Of a stretch of DNA of 64,000 nucleotides, positions 16,311 through 24,563 are shown piece after piece; positions within the stretch are counted from its first letter, which is position 1, and each line of letters begins with the position of its first letter. The DNA lies in assembly GCA_937930635.1 (NCBI GenBank), contig CALHCF010000003.1:62001-126000 (forward strand), read 5' to 3'. This DNA is from an uncultured Rhizobiaceae group bacterium (GTDB taxonomy: Bacteria; Pseudomonadota; Alphaproteobacteria; Rhizobiales; Rhizobiaceae). The notes under the pieces were generated by a model. It ran no database searches. It was given only the letters and a program-made list of their open reading frames with translations, and was not told the origin of the DNA. The position numbers and the translations under genes were made by a program.

Positions 16311-16711
16311 TGGCTTTTGGCCTCCAGGTGTTTCAATCTTTCGTCTAGCTCAGCCAGATCAACCGCTCGCATGCGAGCCTCGATCATTGACGTGAGTTTC
16401 GTTCCGTCATCGACTGGCAGACGCCCCGCCATAACCTCATCTGAAATGGTGGCCAGAGCGTCCTTTGGTTCCAACCCGGATAACGGGGTTTCCAACTGAA
16501 GTGATACGATGTTGCTGCTCTTGCCGAAGCCACGTTCAATCAGTTCTTTGGATGCTGAGATACGGGCAGCGGCTGGCGTGTCCTCACTCTCCATGAGCTG
16601 CACGAGCGTGGTGATTGCTGTGTCAGCATGTTCACCAGCCAGTGCGCGTATGTGTGCCGTGGCCTTGTTTGGCGTTCCTGCTGTTCTACCGCCTCTTTTT
16701 TCCTTGGTCAC
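16307..16711 (-). CDS. Terminase-small-subunit-like phage protein
   Basis: This 134-aa protein opens with the basic GGRTAGTPNKATAHIRALA, followed by ARISASKELIERGFGKSSN. These are features of small DNA-binding phage proteins often found beside the large terminase and annotated DUF5681 or terminase small-like. The C-terminus is helical and charged. No large terminase gene follows; the next genes are the two tiny paralogues. A packaging role is therefore uncertain here. Confidence 0.55.
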   Translation of the reverse strand: MTKEKRGGRTAGTPNKATAHIRALAGEHADTAITTLVQLMESEDTPAAARISASKELIERGFGKSSNIVSLQLETPLSGLEPKDALATISDEVMAGRLPVDDGTKLTSMIEARMRAVDLAELDERLKHLEAKSQ

Positions 16712-16742
16712 GTCTACTTTGGCCTACTTTAGATGATCTGGA

Positions 16743-17078
16743 TCATTGCAGAGTCGGGCGATTGCCGCCGTAAAGCATAGGAACCTGTAACGACTGAAGC
16801 TCATAAAACGCCTGAACCCTGTCGATAATGCCGTCTGTGAAAAGAAGCGCGTCCTTGAATGCGTCATCCGGCAAGTATGGATGTAGCTTGCTGTTGAGAT
16901 AGCGCACTACATCAAGAGCCGCGTTAGCATCCGCAATATTGTTGATTTGAGCTGTTCCGATACCATTGAGGAATTCATCGGCGGAATCCTTGTCGAGTTC
17001 GCCATCTTGGCCAACGTTGACCGAAAGTGAGTGGTGAAGCTCTTGGAATGTAAGAGGTCGTTCCGTGTCGTCTTGCAT
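16743..17078 (-). CDS. Hypothetical phage protein, 111 aa
   Basis: The start at 17078 has AAAGGA 6 bp upstream; the frame is open further, but that part overlaps the upstream gene. The protein is acidic and helical (KDSADEFLNGIGTAQINNIA, then AALDVVRYLNSKLHPYLPDD). No motif is recognised. It lies 10 bp after the large ejection-protein gene, so it belongs to the same transcript. Confidence 0.6.
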   Translation of the reverse strand: MQDDTERPLTFQELHHSLSVNVGQDGELDKDSADEFLNGIGTAQINNIADANAALDVVRYLNSKLHPYLPDDAFKDALLFTDGIIDRVQAFYELQSLQVPMLYGGNRPTLQ

Positions 17079-17088
17079 TGCCAGTCCT

Positions 17089-19188
17089 TTATCGTCCGCC
17101 TGCCGTCGAAGTGATAGCTTGGTAGGCTCCCGGCGTGGTGCCACTGAGTAACGCCTTCATAAGCCGATCAGCTACGGCTTTGTTAGCTGGGCTTTTGTCT
17201 GCAATCAGTTTCAGATTTCGCAATGCTTCAGCCGCGTTTTCGCCGCGTGTTTCGGTCAGCACTCTTGCAATGTCACCCCAGGTTTTTTGGGTCACACGTT
17301 GCTTGTCACCAGGAGCAGTGCCGAATAGCTTCTGGATGGATGCCTTGGTTGCCTGAAGTGGCTCACCAGATTTTGCGCGGTTTAACACGCCTTCATTGAG
17401 ACGGTCATTTAAGGCTTCCGATATCCGTTGACGGGCATGGGTCTTGGAATTGTCAGCCACACCTGCGCGCAGCTCCAAGCTTCTAGCCGCTCGGTCAATT
17501 TGGTCAAACAGTCGATCCGCACCCCCTCCGTTTTTGATGAGTTCCGCAAACTTCTGTCGATTGGCTCTTGATGAAAGGCTGGTGACGGCTTTGGCCGCTT
17601 CCCGCGCATCCATGTTGGTGTCGGAAACGGTACGTTTTACGTTCGCCAGCATGTCATCGATAGACGATCTGGCACCCTGTTGTGCGGCGGCTCGTTCTGC
17701 GGCTGAAAAGTTGCCGGCTGCACTGGCCACGTCTTCTCGTGTGAGGGAAGGCTTGAGAACATCGCGTCCTAGCCGCAAGGCCCGGTCTTCTGCAATTTTG
17801 TCCCCACCAAGTTGCAATGCTTCCCCATAACCGGGAACGGCATCAGAAACAGCGTCACGCAAGTCGCGAGCAATTCCGCTAAGGCGTATGCCGTCACCGG
17901 TCGGGCGTCCGAATGTATCAACTGCGCTGGCACTCTGTTCACCCAAAGCCCGCTTGATGGCGTCAAGCTGTTCAACGTTGAGCGGGTTTGAGAAGCTGAT
18001 GGATCCATCATCAGCGATGGTTGCCATGATTTGCTGATTTGCGCGTCCCCCGATCTGCATGGCGTCGTTGGCCGATTCAATTGCTTGATTAAGCGTTTTG
18101 GCAGGAACACGCGCAAGAACGTCTTCAATATTCCGGCCTTGCTGCGAGGCATAATCAATCGGGGAGGCATAGGCTGCATCGTATGCAGCTTGTCTTGCCG
18201 GGGCAGAGCGTTGAGCAATCCCTCTGGCCGTTGCTTTGGGCCCTTGAACCGTGCCCAAGGTGTTATCCAAAGCTCGATTGATCGAAAGTCCGGCGCGGGT
18301 AGCACGGTCGTCAATGGCTTTGCGAGCCTGGTTGGCTGCAGGGCCCGCTGATTGAATGGAAGCGTCCAAGAGACCGCGAGTTGAAGCGCCAGCATCTGCC
18401 AACATGGCGTCCGGTCCAGCGTCGGCGATGCGCTGTGCACCGGCCCCAGAGAACACATCATCTGCACTTACAGCATCAGTGAGCAAGTCAGCGGTCTTGG
18501 CATCAAGTCCAAGCGCCTTTCGTGCGCCTGACACCACGCCCCGGTCTGTCAGCTTGCGGATAAGTGTTTGAACGGCTTGGCTGGCTACCGGGGCCGCTGC
18601 CCCCAGTCCGGCACCAGTCGCGCCGCCAATGAGTGCTGATTGTCCGGCATTCTGCGCCCGCGCGGCGGGACTTTCACCCAGACCGTAGCCATAAACCGCA
18701 CCCTCGGTAGTACCAGCAAGTCCACCTGCCGCTGTCCCAAAAGCAATCTTGCCAGCCAGTGTCGAGGGGACGGCACCAGCCAAAGCGGGTGCTGCGGCTG
18801 CAGCGGCAGGCAGTGCTGCACTGACAGCCCCGGCCATCTTCAACCCGGCTGTCGAATAGGGATTGCTTTGCTCAAAGTTGTTCATCCGCTCTCGAGCAAT
18901 GCCCAGCGTGACAGGATTTCCGCCAGATAGGGTTTCATCGAGATAGCTTCCGACAAACGGAACACCGGACAGTGCGGTTGCGCCGATATCTCCCAAGGTG
19001 CCTAGAATGCCTTGTGACTGGCGTTGCGCGTGGGCCTTTGTGTCAACCATCTGTCCAGTTTCAGGATCAAAAACCACACCCTCAGGGGCTGGTGGTAAAT
19101 CCGGCCCCGGTGTGGACCTATAGCGAGACCATGGCCCTTGCGCATGTTCCGGCGCTGATGATCTGTATTTTTCCCAAGGTCCGGCCAT
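17089..19188 (-). CDS. Large Ala-rich virion ejection (internal virion) protein
   Basis: This 699-aa protein has the layout of podovirus DNA-ejection proteins. The N-terminus has repeated short motifs (AGPWEKYRS, QGPWSRYRS). A long hydrophobic Ala/Gly-rich stretch follows (about residues 110-205), suited to membrane insertion during DNA entry, and then several hundred residues of charged helices. The ATG overlaps the stop of the upstream 745-aa gene (TAATG). The assignment rests on composition, motif and neighbour. Confidence 0.65.
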   Translation of the reverse strand: MAGPWEKYRSSAPEHAQGPWSRYRSTPGPDLPPAPEGVVFDPETGQMVDTKAHAQRQSQGILGTLGDIGATALSGVPFVGSYLDETLSGGNPVTLGIARERMNNFEQSNPYSTAGLKMAGAVSAALPAAAAAAPALAGAVPSTLAGKIAFGTAAGGLAGTTEGAVYGYGLGESPAARAQNAGQSALIGGATGAGLGAAAPVASQAVQTLIRKLTDRGVVSGARKALGLDAKTADLLTDAVSADDVFSGAGAQRIADAGPDAMLADAGASTRGLLDASIQSAGPAANQARKAIDDRATRAGLSINRALDNTLGTVQGPKATARGIAQRSAPARQAAYDAAYASPIDYASQQGRNIEDVLARVPAKTLNQAIESANDAMQIGGRANQQIMATIADDGSISFSNPLNVEQLDAIKRALGEQSASAVDTFGRPTGDGIRLSGIARDLRDAVSDAVPGYGEALQLGGDKIAEDRALRLGRDVLKPSLTREDVASAAGNFSAAERAAAQQGARSSIDDMLANVKRTVSDTNMDAREAAKAVTSLSSRANRQKFAELIKNGGGADRLFDQIDRAARSLELRAGVADNSKTHARQRISEALNDRLNEGVLNRAKSGEPLQATKASIQKLFGTAPGDKQRVTQKTWGDIARVLTETRGENAAEALRNLKLIADKSPANKAVADRLMKALLSGTTPGAYQAITSTAGGR

Positions 19189-21425
19189 TAGCGGGCCACT
19201 TCCCAGTTGTTAGGGTCGCCGGGGTCTCCACCGGTGAATCTATATCCGTCTTCAATTGCTCCAGACTGTGGGACTGATTGGGTTGATTGCGCCGGTTGTC
19301 TGTTATTGGCAGGCAGACCAGCAACACCAGCAAGAGCACGTTTCATTTCCGGGGTCATTATTGAGCGCTTATCAAGGTCACCTATCTGCTGCTGTGCCTG
19401 GGATGCTGTGATTTGACCTTGTGCGTAGGCTCCAACAATTTGACCGCGCTTAATATTCAACGCTGCCTTATCCTTCATGATTTGGGCAATCATGGTGTTC
19501 GCTTCCGGGCGGTTTGACAGGGCTGGAAGTGAGCGCAACATGCCGTCATATTCAATATCGGACGTTGAACCAGAACCGGGTGCGCGAAGCGTTGGAGCTA
19601 TCCGTTTTACAATGCTCTGAAAGGCATCACCAGCACTCGAAAACCCCTTGAAGGTCTCAGCAAGTCGCCCGGTAACTGGCCCCTGCGGTGCAATCTGAAT
19701 AAGCTCGTCAAGAACCTGAAAATCTTGTTGCAATGCGCCTGACGTTGAAGCCTGCTCTTGATAAGTAGACCACAATTCACCAGTTTTTTTGTTCAGGCTT
19801 TTACGGAGCGAGGCGTCATTCGGCTCACCGCCCACTGTGTTCGTGATACTTGTTGCACCAGCCTTTCTCTTGGCCTGCTGGTATTCAAAGAAAGAGCCCT
19901 GATAGCCCTGATTTTGTGCAAACTGATATTCCTGAATATCTGATGTTGGGTCTTGTTGCTGATCAACACCGGGCAATACACGGGAGCCATCATCCTGATA
20001 ATAGTTGAACCCGTCCGCGCCCTTTAGAATTTGCCGTTTTGGTGGCGCGTTCACCTCTTGCTGTAACTTTTGCAATTGCAGTTGACGCAAGGGGTCACTC
20101 GCCTGCTGCTGTTGTTGCAGCATTATCGTGGCCGCTTGCTTCATTTCAGGAGTGGCAAAAGGATTAGCCAGAAGTTCGAGAATACGGGGGTCTGGCTGTG
20201 TCTGTGCGGTTTGTTGGGGTTGGGGTGGCTGTTGAGCCTGTGCGTGTGCCAAAGAGCCAGTCCTCTCCCGCGCAAACTTCGTCGCATCTTCCACATTTTT
20301 GAACGAAGGGAACCGTTCCTTGGTTATGGGGTCCACCGCTCCATTTTCCCTAATGTATTCAATGATTCGACTCTCGCTTGATGTAACACCTGAATCGTCC
20401 AGTATTGAGGGGAATGTGTACCACTTTCCGTCCACCGGAACAGTAACGGTTTTTTCCGAAAACGGCGTCCCATCTTCTCCTACGTGGATCGGCCTTCCTT
20501 TCCCCGTGAACCTTGGTGAATGCTTGCGCGCGCGTTCAAGTACAGGGGACTCTGTACGGGATGCATCACGTTGAACGCCTTGCCCTGAAAATGACGGCAA
20601 GAACTGGCTCGCATAGGTGTTGCGACGGGCAACCTCGCTATTGCCCTGCCTGTTATACCCGGCAAACCGCCATGCATTGTTCATAAGCCTTTGGGCTTCT
20701 TCCACACTGCCAGCATTGTTCAGTGCTTCAACAAGCTTTGGGTCTTCCTGCAGGAAGAATTGCGCCTGTGTTGCTGGTGATGGACGTTGCGGATTGTCTC
20801 CGTTAGCCTTGGCAAAGTTTCGCAGGTTTTGAAGGCGTTCAGCCCTCCACGACATAATACCCCCGGATTGCCCGGCAACACCACGTTCAGAAGGGTCATT
20901 CCATTGCCCAAAGGCATTCTTTGGATTGAAGGCACTTTCTGCCCGGCCCGTTGCTGCAATCGCTGCAAGACCGTTTGGATTGGTAACACGGCGCTTAATC
21001 GCGTCCATGAACCCGGAATAGATCTGATTACCACTGTAATCTTGTGGCCCACCCACCTTTGGGGTGTTTCCAACGGTGTATCGGGCGGCCTCAGCGCTTC
21101 CAGGAGTTTGCACAGCATTAGTCCCGGCAACTGCAGCGCTTGGGGCTGTTGAAGGCGTGTAGCTCGCCTGAGACGCGGCAGGGCTTCCGCCATTCAAAAG
21201 GTTGCGGAACATGTCACGTGCGCCACTCTCGCCCTTTGCAATGCCTCTATTGGCTGCATTGCTGTCAATGCGGCCACGAATGCCCTTCGCCAAGGCGAAA
21301 ATACCCTCGCCAACGTTTTGTGGTGCCCGGTTTGTCAGACCAGCAAGCATGGCATCGGCCAATTCACGCTTACGCTTGAGTGACGATGCTGTCTCACCTG
21401 TATTGCCTCCGAAAAGGAAATTCAT
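19188..21425 (-). CDS. Internal virion protein with a phage lysozyme-like domain
   Basis: This 745-aa protein contains, at about residues 150-255, a domain like phage tail-tip lysozyme: AAIAATGRAESAFNPKN (Glu in ATGRAES as candidate catalytic residue), GIMSWRAERLQNLRNFAKAN and VEEAQRLMNNAWRFAGY. Such domains open a path through peptidoglycan during DNA ejection. A second module near 310-400 (IHVGEDGTPFSEKTVTVP ... WYTFPSILDD) also occurs in podovirus internal virion proteins. The middle is Gln-rich with a long Gln run, and the C-terminus is helical. It is coupled to the ejection protein downstream. Confidence 0.7.
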   Translation of the reverse strand: MNFLFGGNTGETASSLKRKRELADAMLAGLTNRAPQNVGEGIFALAKGIRGRIDSNAANRGIAKGESGARDMFRNLLNGGSPAASQASYTPSTAPSAAVAGTNAVQTPGSAEAARYTVGNTPKVGGPQDYSGNQIYSGFMDAIKRRVTNPNGLAAIAATGRAESAFNPKNAFGQWNDPSERGVAGQSGGIMSWRAERLQNLRNFAKANGDNPQRPSPATQAQFFLQEDPKLVEALNNAGSVEEAQRLMNNAWRFAGYNRQGNSEVARRNTYASQFLPSFSGQGVQRDASRTESPVLERARKHSPRFTGKGRPIHVGEDGTPFSEKTVTVPVDGKWYTFPSILDDSGVTSSESRIIEYIRENGAVDPITKERFPSFKNVEDATKFARERTGSLAHAQAQQPPQPQQTAQTQPDPRILELLANPFATPEMKQAATIMLQQQQQASDPLRQLQLQKLQQEVNAPPKRQILKGADGFNYYQDDGSRVLPGVDQQQDPTSDIQEYQFAQNQGYQGSFFEYQQAKRKAGATSITNTVGGEPNDASLRKSLNKKTGELWSTYQEQASTSGALQQDFQVLDELIQIAPQGPVTGRLAETFKGFSSAGDAFQSIVKRIAPTLRAPGSGSTSDIEYDGMLRSLPALSNRPEANTMIAQIMKDKAALNIKRGQIVGAYAQGQITASQAQQQIGDLDKRSIMTPEMKRALAGVAGLPANNRQPAQSTQSVPQSGAIEDGYRFTGGDPGDPNNWEVAR

Positions 21426-21430
21426 TGTTC

Positions 21431-21781
21431 TTAATCCATATCTTTGGCGCGGGCCTTCAACGCACTAGTGAAAGCAGCTTTGATCAAAAGAGTGGGGTCC
21501 ATTTGACGCTTTTGCGTCGGGCTGGTTGGGCCATGCCCTTGAAAGTGAAGCGAGCCAGTTGGTCGCTTTTTCAAGGGTACGCTTGAAAACAATTTTGAAT
21601 GCAAACGTCGAAGATGAGTATAACACGGGCGACCTCGTTTGGGAAATCGCACCCTGTGTCCAGTCATGGAAATTAGTGTAGCAAGCGCGGCTCTATCACT
21701 GCGAAATCCGCGTGGGTCAACACCGCGTTGTTCCAAATAGGGCTCAAACCGACGCAGTGAGCGTGGGAAGCGATAAGTCAT
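21431..21781 (-). CDS. Hypothetical basic protein, 116 aa
   Basis: This is a basic 116-aa protein (FPRSLRRFEPYLEQRGVDPR, RFPKRGRPCYTHLRRLHSKL) with no recognised family. Its ATG overlaps the stop of the 83-aa frame upstream, and it ends 5 bp before the lysozyme-domain virion gene, so it fits the tightly packed minus-strand transcript. Any large head-gene deletion would have to fall at one side of this gene. Confidence 0.45.
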   Translation of the reverse strand: MTYRFPRSLRRFEPYLEQRGVDPRGFRSDRAALATLISMTGHRVRFPKRGRPCYTHLRRLHSKLFSSVPLKKRPTGSLHFQGHGPTSPTQKRQMDPTLLIKAAFTSALKARAKDMD

Positions 21782-22029
21782 TGGATCGCCACCCCAAAAT
21801 GGAAGCGTTGAATTCTCGGCCTACTCGAAAGTTTAATTGAAGTACCAGATGTTGAGTCTAGCTCCCTTTCAAGAGCCCAGCGGTCCTTCCACGCGTTCAG
21901 AACTATCCGCTCAAAACTCCAGTCTCTGTAAAAGTCTTTGTCTTTGTCTCTGTCTCTGTGGGGGATCCGTATCGATAGGGTATGCATAAGGTATCGATAC
22001 GGTATCTGAACCCATTGATGGGTAATCAT
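21778..22029 (-). CDS. Possible small gene spanning the iteron-like repeats
   Basis: This 83-aa frame has its ATG overlapping the stop of the replication-like gene and its stop overlapping the next ATG. It reads through two tandem-repeat tracts, one giving an RDRDKDKDF segment. The repeats have an 11-bp period out of step with codons, so the DNA may matter more than the protein. Coupling at both ends is the only support. Confidence 0.35.
   Translation of the reverse strand: MITHQWVQIPYRYLMHTLSIRIPHRDRDKDKDFYRDWSFERIVLNAWKDRWALERELDSTSGTSIKLSSRPRIQRFHFGVAIQ
21934..21957. repeat. Tandem hexamer tract
   Basis: Four 6-bp units, GTCTTT GTCTTT GTCTCT GTCTCT, lie 9 bp left of the 11-bp repeats. 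It is a simple repeat that may vary in copy number between isolates. Confidence 0.8.
21967..22010. repeat. Four tandem 11-bp iteron-like repeats
   Basis: Units are CCGTATCGATA, GGGTATGCATA, AGGTATCGATA and CGGTATCTGAA. All share SGTAT at positions 2-6, and the last is divergent at its end. Units 1 and 3 also form an 11-bp perfect inverted repeat with the following bases (21967-21977 with 21992-22002). The array starts 16 bp beyond the 3' end of the replication-initiation-like gene, as expected for an initiator-bound origin. Confidence 0.7.
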
Positions 22030-22547
22030 CTGGCACCAAACCCGCGAATAAAATCAGTGTCCGCCAAACTCGTAACATTGGAATTTTGCCCTAATTGCCG
22101 CTTGGCCTTAGTCAACTCGTACTCACGTTTCTTTTGCTCAGCTTTGGCAATTCGCTTAACGTCGGATTCCTCAAACGACACCTCAACCCGTTCTCTAATT
22201 GTGTCGCTATAAATTTCCCCAATCCTATTTCTAACCCCTTTCGCGTGTTTCTCATTGGTCGGTGGATTGTGCTCAAACCACTGATCAATAAACAGTTCGT
22301 CGGTTGCATTATCGAAATGTATCAAACCGGATTGAACGAGTGCTTCACGAGCCTTCGAGATTTCCTCTACCCCCCACCCGAGGTCGCTTGCTGCGTAGGC
22401 GTCTGGGACCATGTAGGCACCCCAGCTACATTGGTGACGACTGGTGAGGTAATACAAATAGACCAGTCGCGCGCTGTCATCTGGCAAGGCACGAAAGCGA
22501 GTTGAATTCCAGACACGCGGTGAGACCTTTGTAAATTCCCTACTCAT
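22026..22547 (-). CDS. Phage replication-initiation-like protein
   Basis: This 173-aa protein begins MSREFTKVSPRVWNSTRFRA. It continues LPDDSARLVYLYYLTSRHQ, then AYAASDLGWGVEEISKAREA and LVQSGLIHFDNATDELFIDQ, a winged-helix-like segment. This N-terminal domain is typical of replication-associated proteins in prophages. The C-terminal part is a charged helix (RIAKAEQKKREYELTKAKRQ). No helicase or primase domain is present, so it would need host DnaB. The neighbouring tandem repeats support an initiator role. It overlaps both neighbours by 4 bp. Confidence 0.6.
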   Translation of the reverse strand: MSREFTKVSPRVWNSTRFRALPDDSARLVYLYYLTSRHQCSWGAYMVPDAYAASDLGWGVEEISKAREALVQSGLIHFDNATDELFIDQWFEHNPPTNEKHAKGVRNRIGEIYSDTIRERVEVSFEESDVKRIAKAEQKKREYELTKAKRQLGQNSNVTSLADTDFIRGFGAR

Positions 22548-22732
22548 TCTGCGCCTCCATCGGTTGGGCTCGCGCTGTAAGCTTCGGAGCGGATTTCAAT
22601 TGCCCGGCGGCAAACTTCTGCGAAGTGTTTTGGCCGCAAGTCGAACAACTCACGGCATTGCTGGAGCGGCTTATGACCCGGACCATGGGTTGCGAGCCAA
22701 CGGGCGGCTTCTCTAAGATTAGGAGAATTCAC
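22544..22732 (-). CDS. Hypothetical small protein, 62 aa
   Basis: This is a 62-aa frame (LREAARWLATHGPGHKPLQQ, FDLRPKHFAEVCRRAIEIRS) starting at GTG directly after the stop of the HNH gene and overlapping the next start by 4 bp. A helix-turn-helix-like fold is possible but not certain. It forms part of the early minus-strand gene chain. Confidence 0.55.
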   Translation of the reverse strand: MNSPNLREAARWLATHGPGHKPLQQCRELFDLRPKHFAEVCRRAIEIRSEAYSASPTDGGAE

Positions 22733-23380
22733 TTATGCGGCCTCCCGATCTTTCTCAGGATTGCCGAACAACCATTTTTCAGCACACTGGCGAGCCTTCA
22801 CCGCGCACGACAACTCTATGAATCTGCCGATGTGTATGACGTGGCCGTTTAACCCGATGTCGGCCAGATACCTCCGCTTTGCTTTGCAATAAGAGACTCC
22901 ACGATATCCCGTGTTTGAATTGCAAACGTGGCGGTTGCGGTTGTTCTCCCTTGGGGTAACGTCGCGAAGATTGGCAATTCTGTTGTTGGAACGATTGCCG
23001 TCAATGTGGTCAATCTGCCCGACTGGATCACTACCGTGTGTCATCTTCCAGGCAAGGCGATGCGCAAGGTAAGGGACTCCGTCGACATAAACCTGCCTGT
23101 AGCCTTCTTTTGAGCAGCCAGCCTTTGCACCCGCCTGCATTCCGCCCCTCCTGGTGCGATGGAATATCTCTCCAGCGACCGGATCGTAGCGCAACAATTC
23201 ATGAAGCCGCGCTGATTTGGGCAGCGGCTTGTATTGAGGACAGCAGGAGGGGAGGCTGGTTTCACGGTACTGCTGCATCAATATGATGCACTGCCGCTCC
23301 GCGTGAGCCGTCCAGCATGAGCCGGGTGACTTGCTGACGTTGTATTTCTTACCAGATTGGCTCTTTAAGCTCTTATCCAC
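22733..23380 (-). CDS. HNH endonuclease with AP2 DNA-binding domain
   Basis: This ~215-aa protein carries an HNH nuclease core (QIDHIDGNRSNNRIANLRDV, TPRENNRNR) followed by an AP2-type DNA-binding segment (NTGYRGVSYCKAKRRYLADI, then GLNGHVIHIGRF). An N-terminal block (LHELLRYDPVAGEIFHRTRR) is usual in this group. These are free-standing homing-type endonucleases common in phages. I take GTG 23380, which overlaps the upstream stop, but ATG 23278 is also possible. The cysteine pair in the N-terminal block may not be structural. Confidence 0.85.
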   Translation of the reverse strand: MDKSLKSQSGKKYNVSKSPGSCWTAHAERQCIILMQQYRETSLPSCCPQYKPLPKSARLHELLRYDPVAGEIFHRTRRGGMQAGAKAGCSKEGYRQVYVDGVPYLAHRLAWKMTHGSDPVGQIDHIDGNRSNNRIANLRDVTPRENNRNRHVCNSNTGYRGVSYCKAKRRYLADIGLNGHVIHIGRFIELSCAVKARQCAEKWLFGNPEKDREAA

Positions 23381-23606
23381 GCTGCACCCCCAATCCCGCC
23401 AGCGCGGCAATGAGTGAGGCGGTCGGCATCGGCACGTGACAACGTTTAGCAACGTAACGAGCGGCTTGTGTATTAACTAGATTTAAGCTAATAGCGGTGT
23501 TGTCGAGATTTTGTTTTTCGGCATCCTCAGTCCCTCCAAGAACTGAATTAGAATGGTGCCCCTGCGTGATACAGGTTGCACCGTTCGCCATTTCTGGGAA
23601 GAGCAT
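23373..23606 (-). CDS. Hypothetical small phage protein, 77 aa
   Basis: The conserved-looking C-terminal part (TQAARYVAKRCHVPMPTASL, IAALAGLG) resembles short proteins found beside AlpA regulators in alphaproteobacterial prophages. It starts 3 bp after the AlpA-like gene and overlaps the HNH gene by 8 bp. The N-terminal 40 residues are low in similarity to anything I recognise. Confidence 0.55.
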   Translation of the reverse strand: MLFPEMANGATCITQGHHSNSVLGGTEDAEKQNLDNTAISLNLVNTQAARYVAKRCHVPMPTASLIAALAGLGVQRG

Positions 23607-23609
23607 CCG

Positions 23610-23813
23610 TTATGCAGCTTCCGGAAGGTTGTTGGAGCGATCCTGCACCCAAGCATCAATGGCAGCGGCTGGATATCCAACGCGAAGGCGGCTCAGCTTA
23701 ACAGGTTGCGGGAAATCGCCAGTCTGACGCAAACGCCAGCGAGTTGCACGGCTCAATATTCCAAGAGCATCGAGGTCGTGTTCGGAATAGAATGCTTTTT
23801 TCAATGATTTCAT
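23610..23813 (-). CDS. AlpA-like regulator or excisionase
   Basis: This 67-aa winged helix-turn-helix protein matches the AlpA/MerR-like pattern: LGILSRATRWRLRQTGDFPQ then PVKLSRLRVGYPAAAIDAWV. Proteins of this family act as regulators of integrase genes or as excisionases. It is second gene in from the right attachment site, consistent with a directionality factor for the integrase at the other end; in the excised circle the two ends would be joined. Confidence 0.82.
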   Translation of the reverse strand: MKSLKKAFYSEHDLDALGILSRATRWRLRQTGDFPQPVKLSRLRVGYPAAAIDAWVQDRSNNLPEAA

Positions 23814-23883
23814 CCTTAGTTGAAAGAATGAAACTCATATTCACCAAGTTTTATCGTGGCTCACGCCAAGAACTTCCCGAAGT

Positions 23884-24483
23884 TTATGGCTTTTTGTTCA
23901 AATTGTTTAACGCATCTACGGTCGCCACGAAGTCGGGATGATTAGCGTTGTAGGCGGCTTTTATAGTGCTCTCGCTAACTTCATCACCAACAGCCGTGAA
24001 GCGCGCTGCGGCTTCCGCTATAGCTTCTTCCACTGTTGCAGGTTTGGCCCGTTTCGTATCCGCCAAAATAACATGCACAGCATTGCTATAACGCGTATCT
24101 CTCCGAAGTTTCAGCAGCTTTCGAATCTGCTTTGGTTTACCCTGTCCTTTTGCATCAATGCCCAAGCGCTGTGAATAGGTGTAGCCATCAGGGTCTATTA
24201 GAAGGTTCTGCCAGGGTTCGGCCAGAACACGCAGAAACTCCACGGGGACTTCAACAGTATGTTCGCGCAGCTTCTTCACGGGAAGATTTTCAAGCAATTG
24301 TTTTGGGTCAAATTCTGAAAGATCGTAAGCGGCAACCAAACTCGACAGAAATTCCAATACCACCACGGCATGGGAAAGCTCACCCTTCGCAACCAGACCA
24401 ATGTATCTGCGGTAATAAAGCGAGGCCGCATCATATTCAGAAAGCCCCGTCGGTAACTGATCTTCTGTTATTCTGCGAGCCAT
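23884..24483 (-). CDS. Hypothetical element protein next to the right attachment site
   Basis: This 199-aa protein starts at ATG 24483 with AAGGAAGG upstream; the frame is open to 24528 but that part runs over the repeated arm-type sites. It is helical and charged (SLYYRRYIGLVAKGELSHAV, KQIRKLLKLRRDTRYSNAVH, EAIAEAAARFTAVGDEVSES). No catalytic motif is seen. Its promoter region holds the right-hand TGTGACCA repeats, so integrase binding could affect its transcription. Confidence 0.6.
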   Translation of the reverse strand: MARRITEDQLPTGLSEYDAASLYYRRYIGLVAKGELSHAVVVLEFLSSLVAAYDLSEFDPKQLLENLPVKKLREHTVEVPVEFLRVLAEPWQNLLIDPDGYTYSQRLGIDAKGQGKPKQIRKLLKLRRDTRYSNAVHVILADTKRAKPATVEEAIAEAAARFTAVGDEVSESTIKAAYNANHPDFVATVDALNNLNKKP

Positions 24484-24499
24484 CAAAAAATGCCTTCCT

Positions 24500-24518
24500 T
24501 GTGACCACAATGTGACCA
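24500..24518 (+). promoter_or_regulatory. Candidate integrase arm-type sites, right end
   Basis: TGTGACCACAATGTGACCA matches the left-end copy at 10158 in 18 of 19 bases and in the same orientation, with the two TGTGACCA units 11 bp apart. It lies 46 bp from the core repeat. Confidence 0.6.
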
Positions 24519-24563
24519 TGACGCACAACTCGAAACCTTAATTGCTGCTAAGTCATTGAAAAT

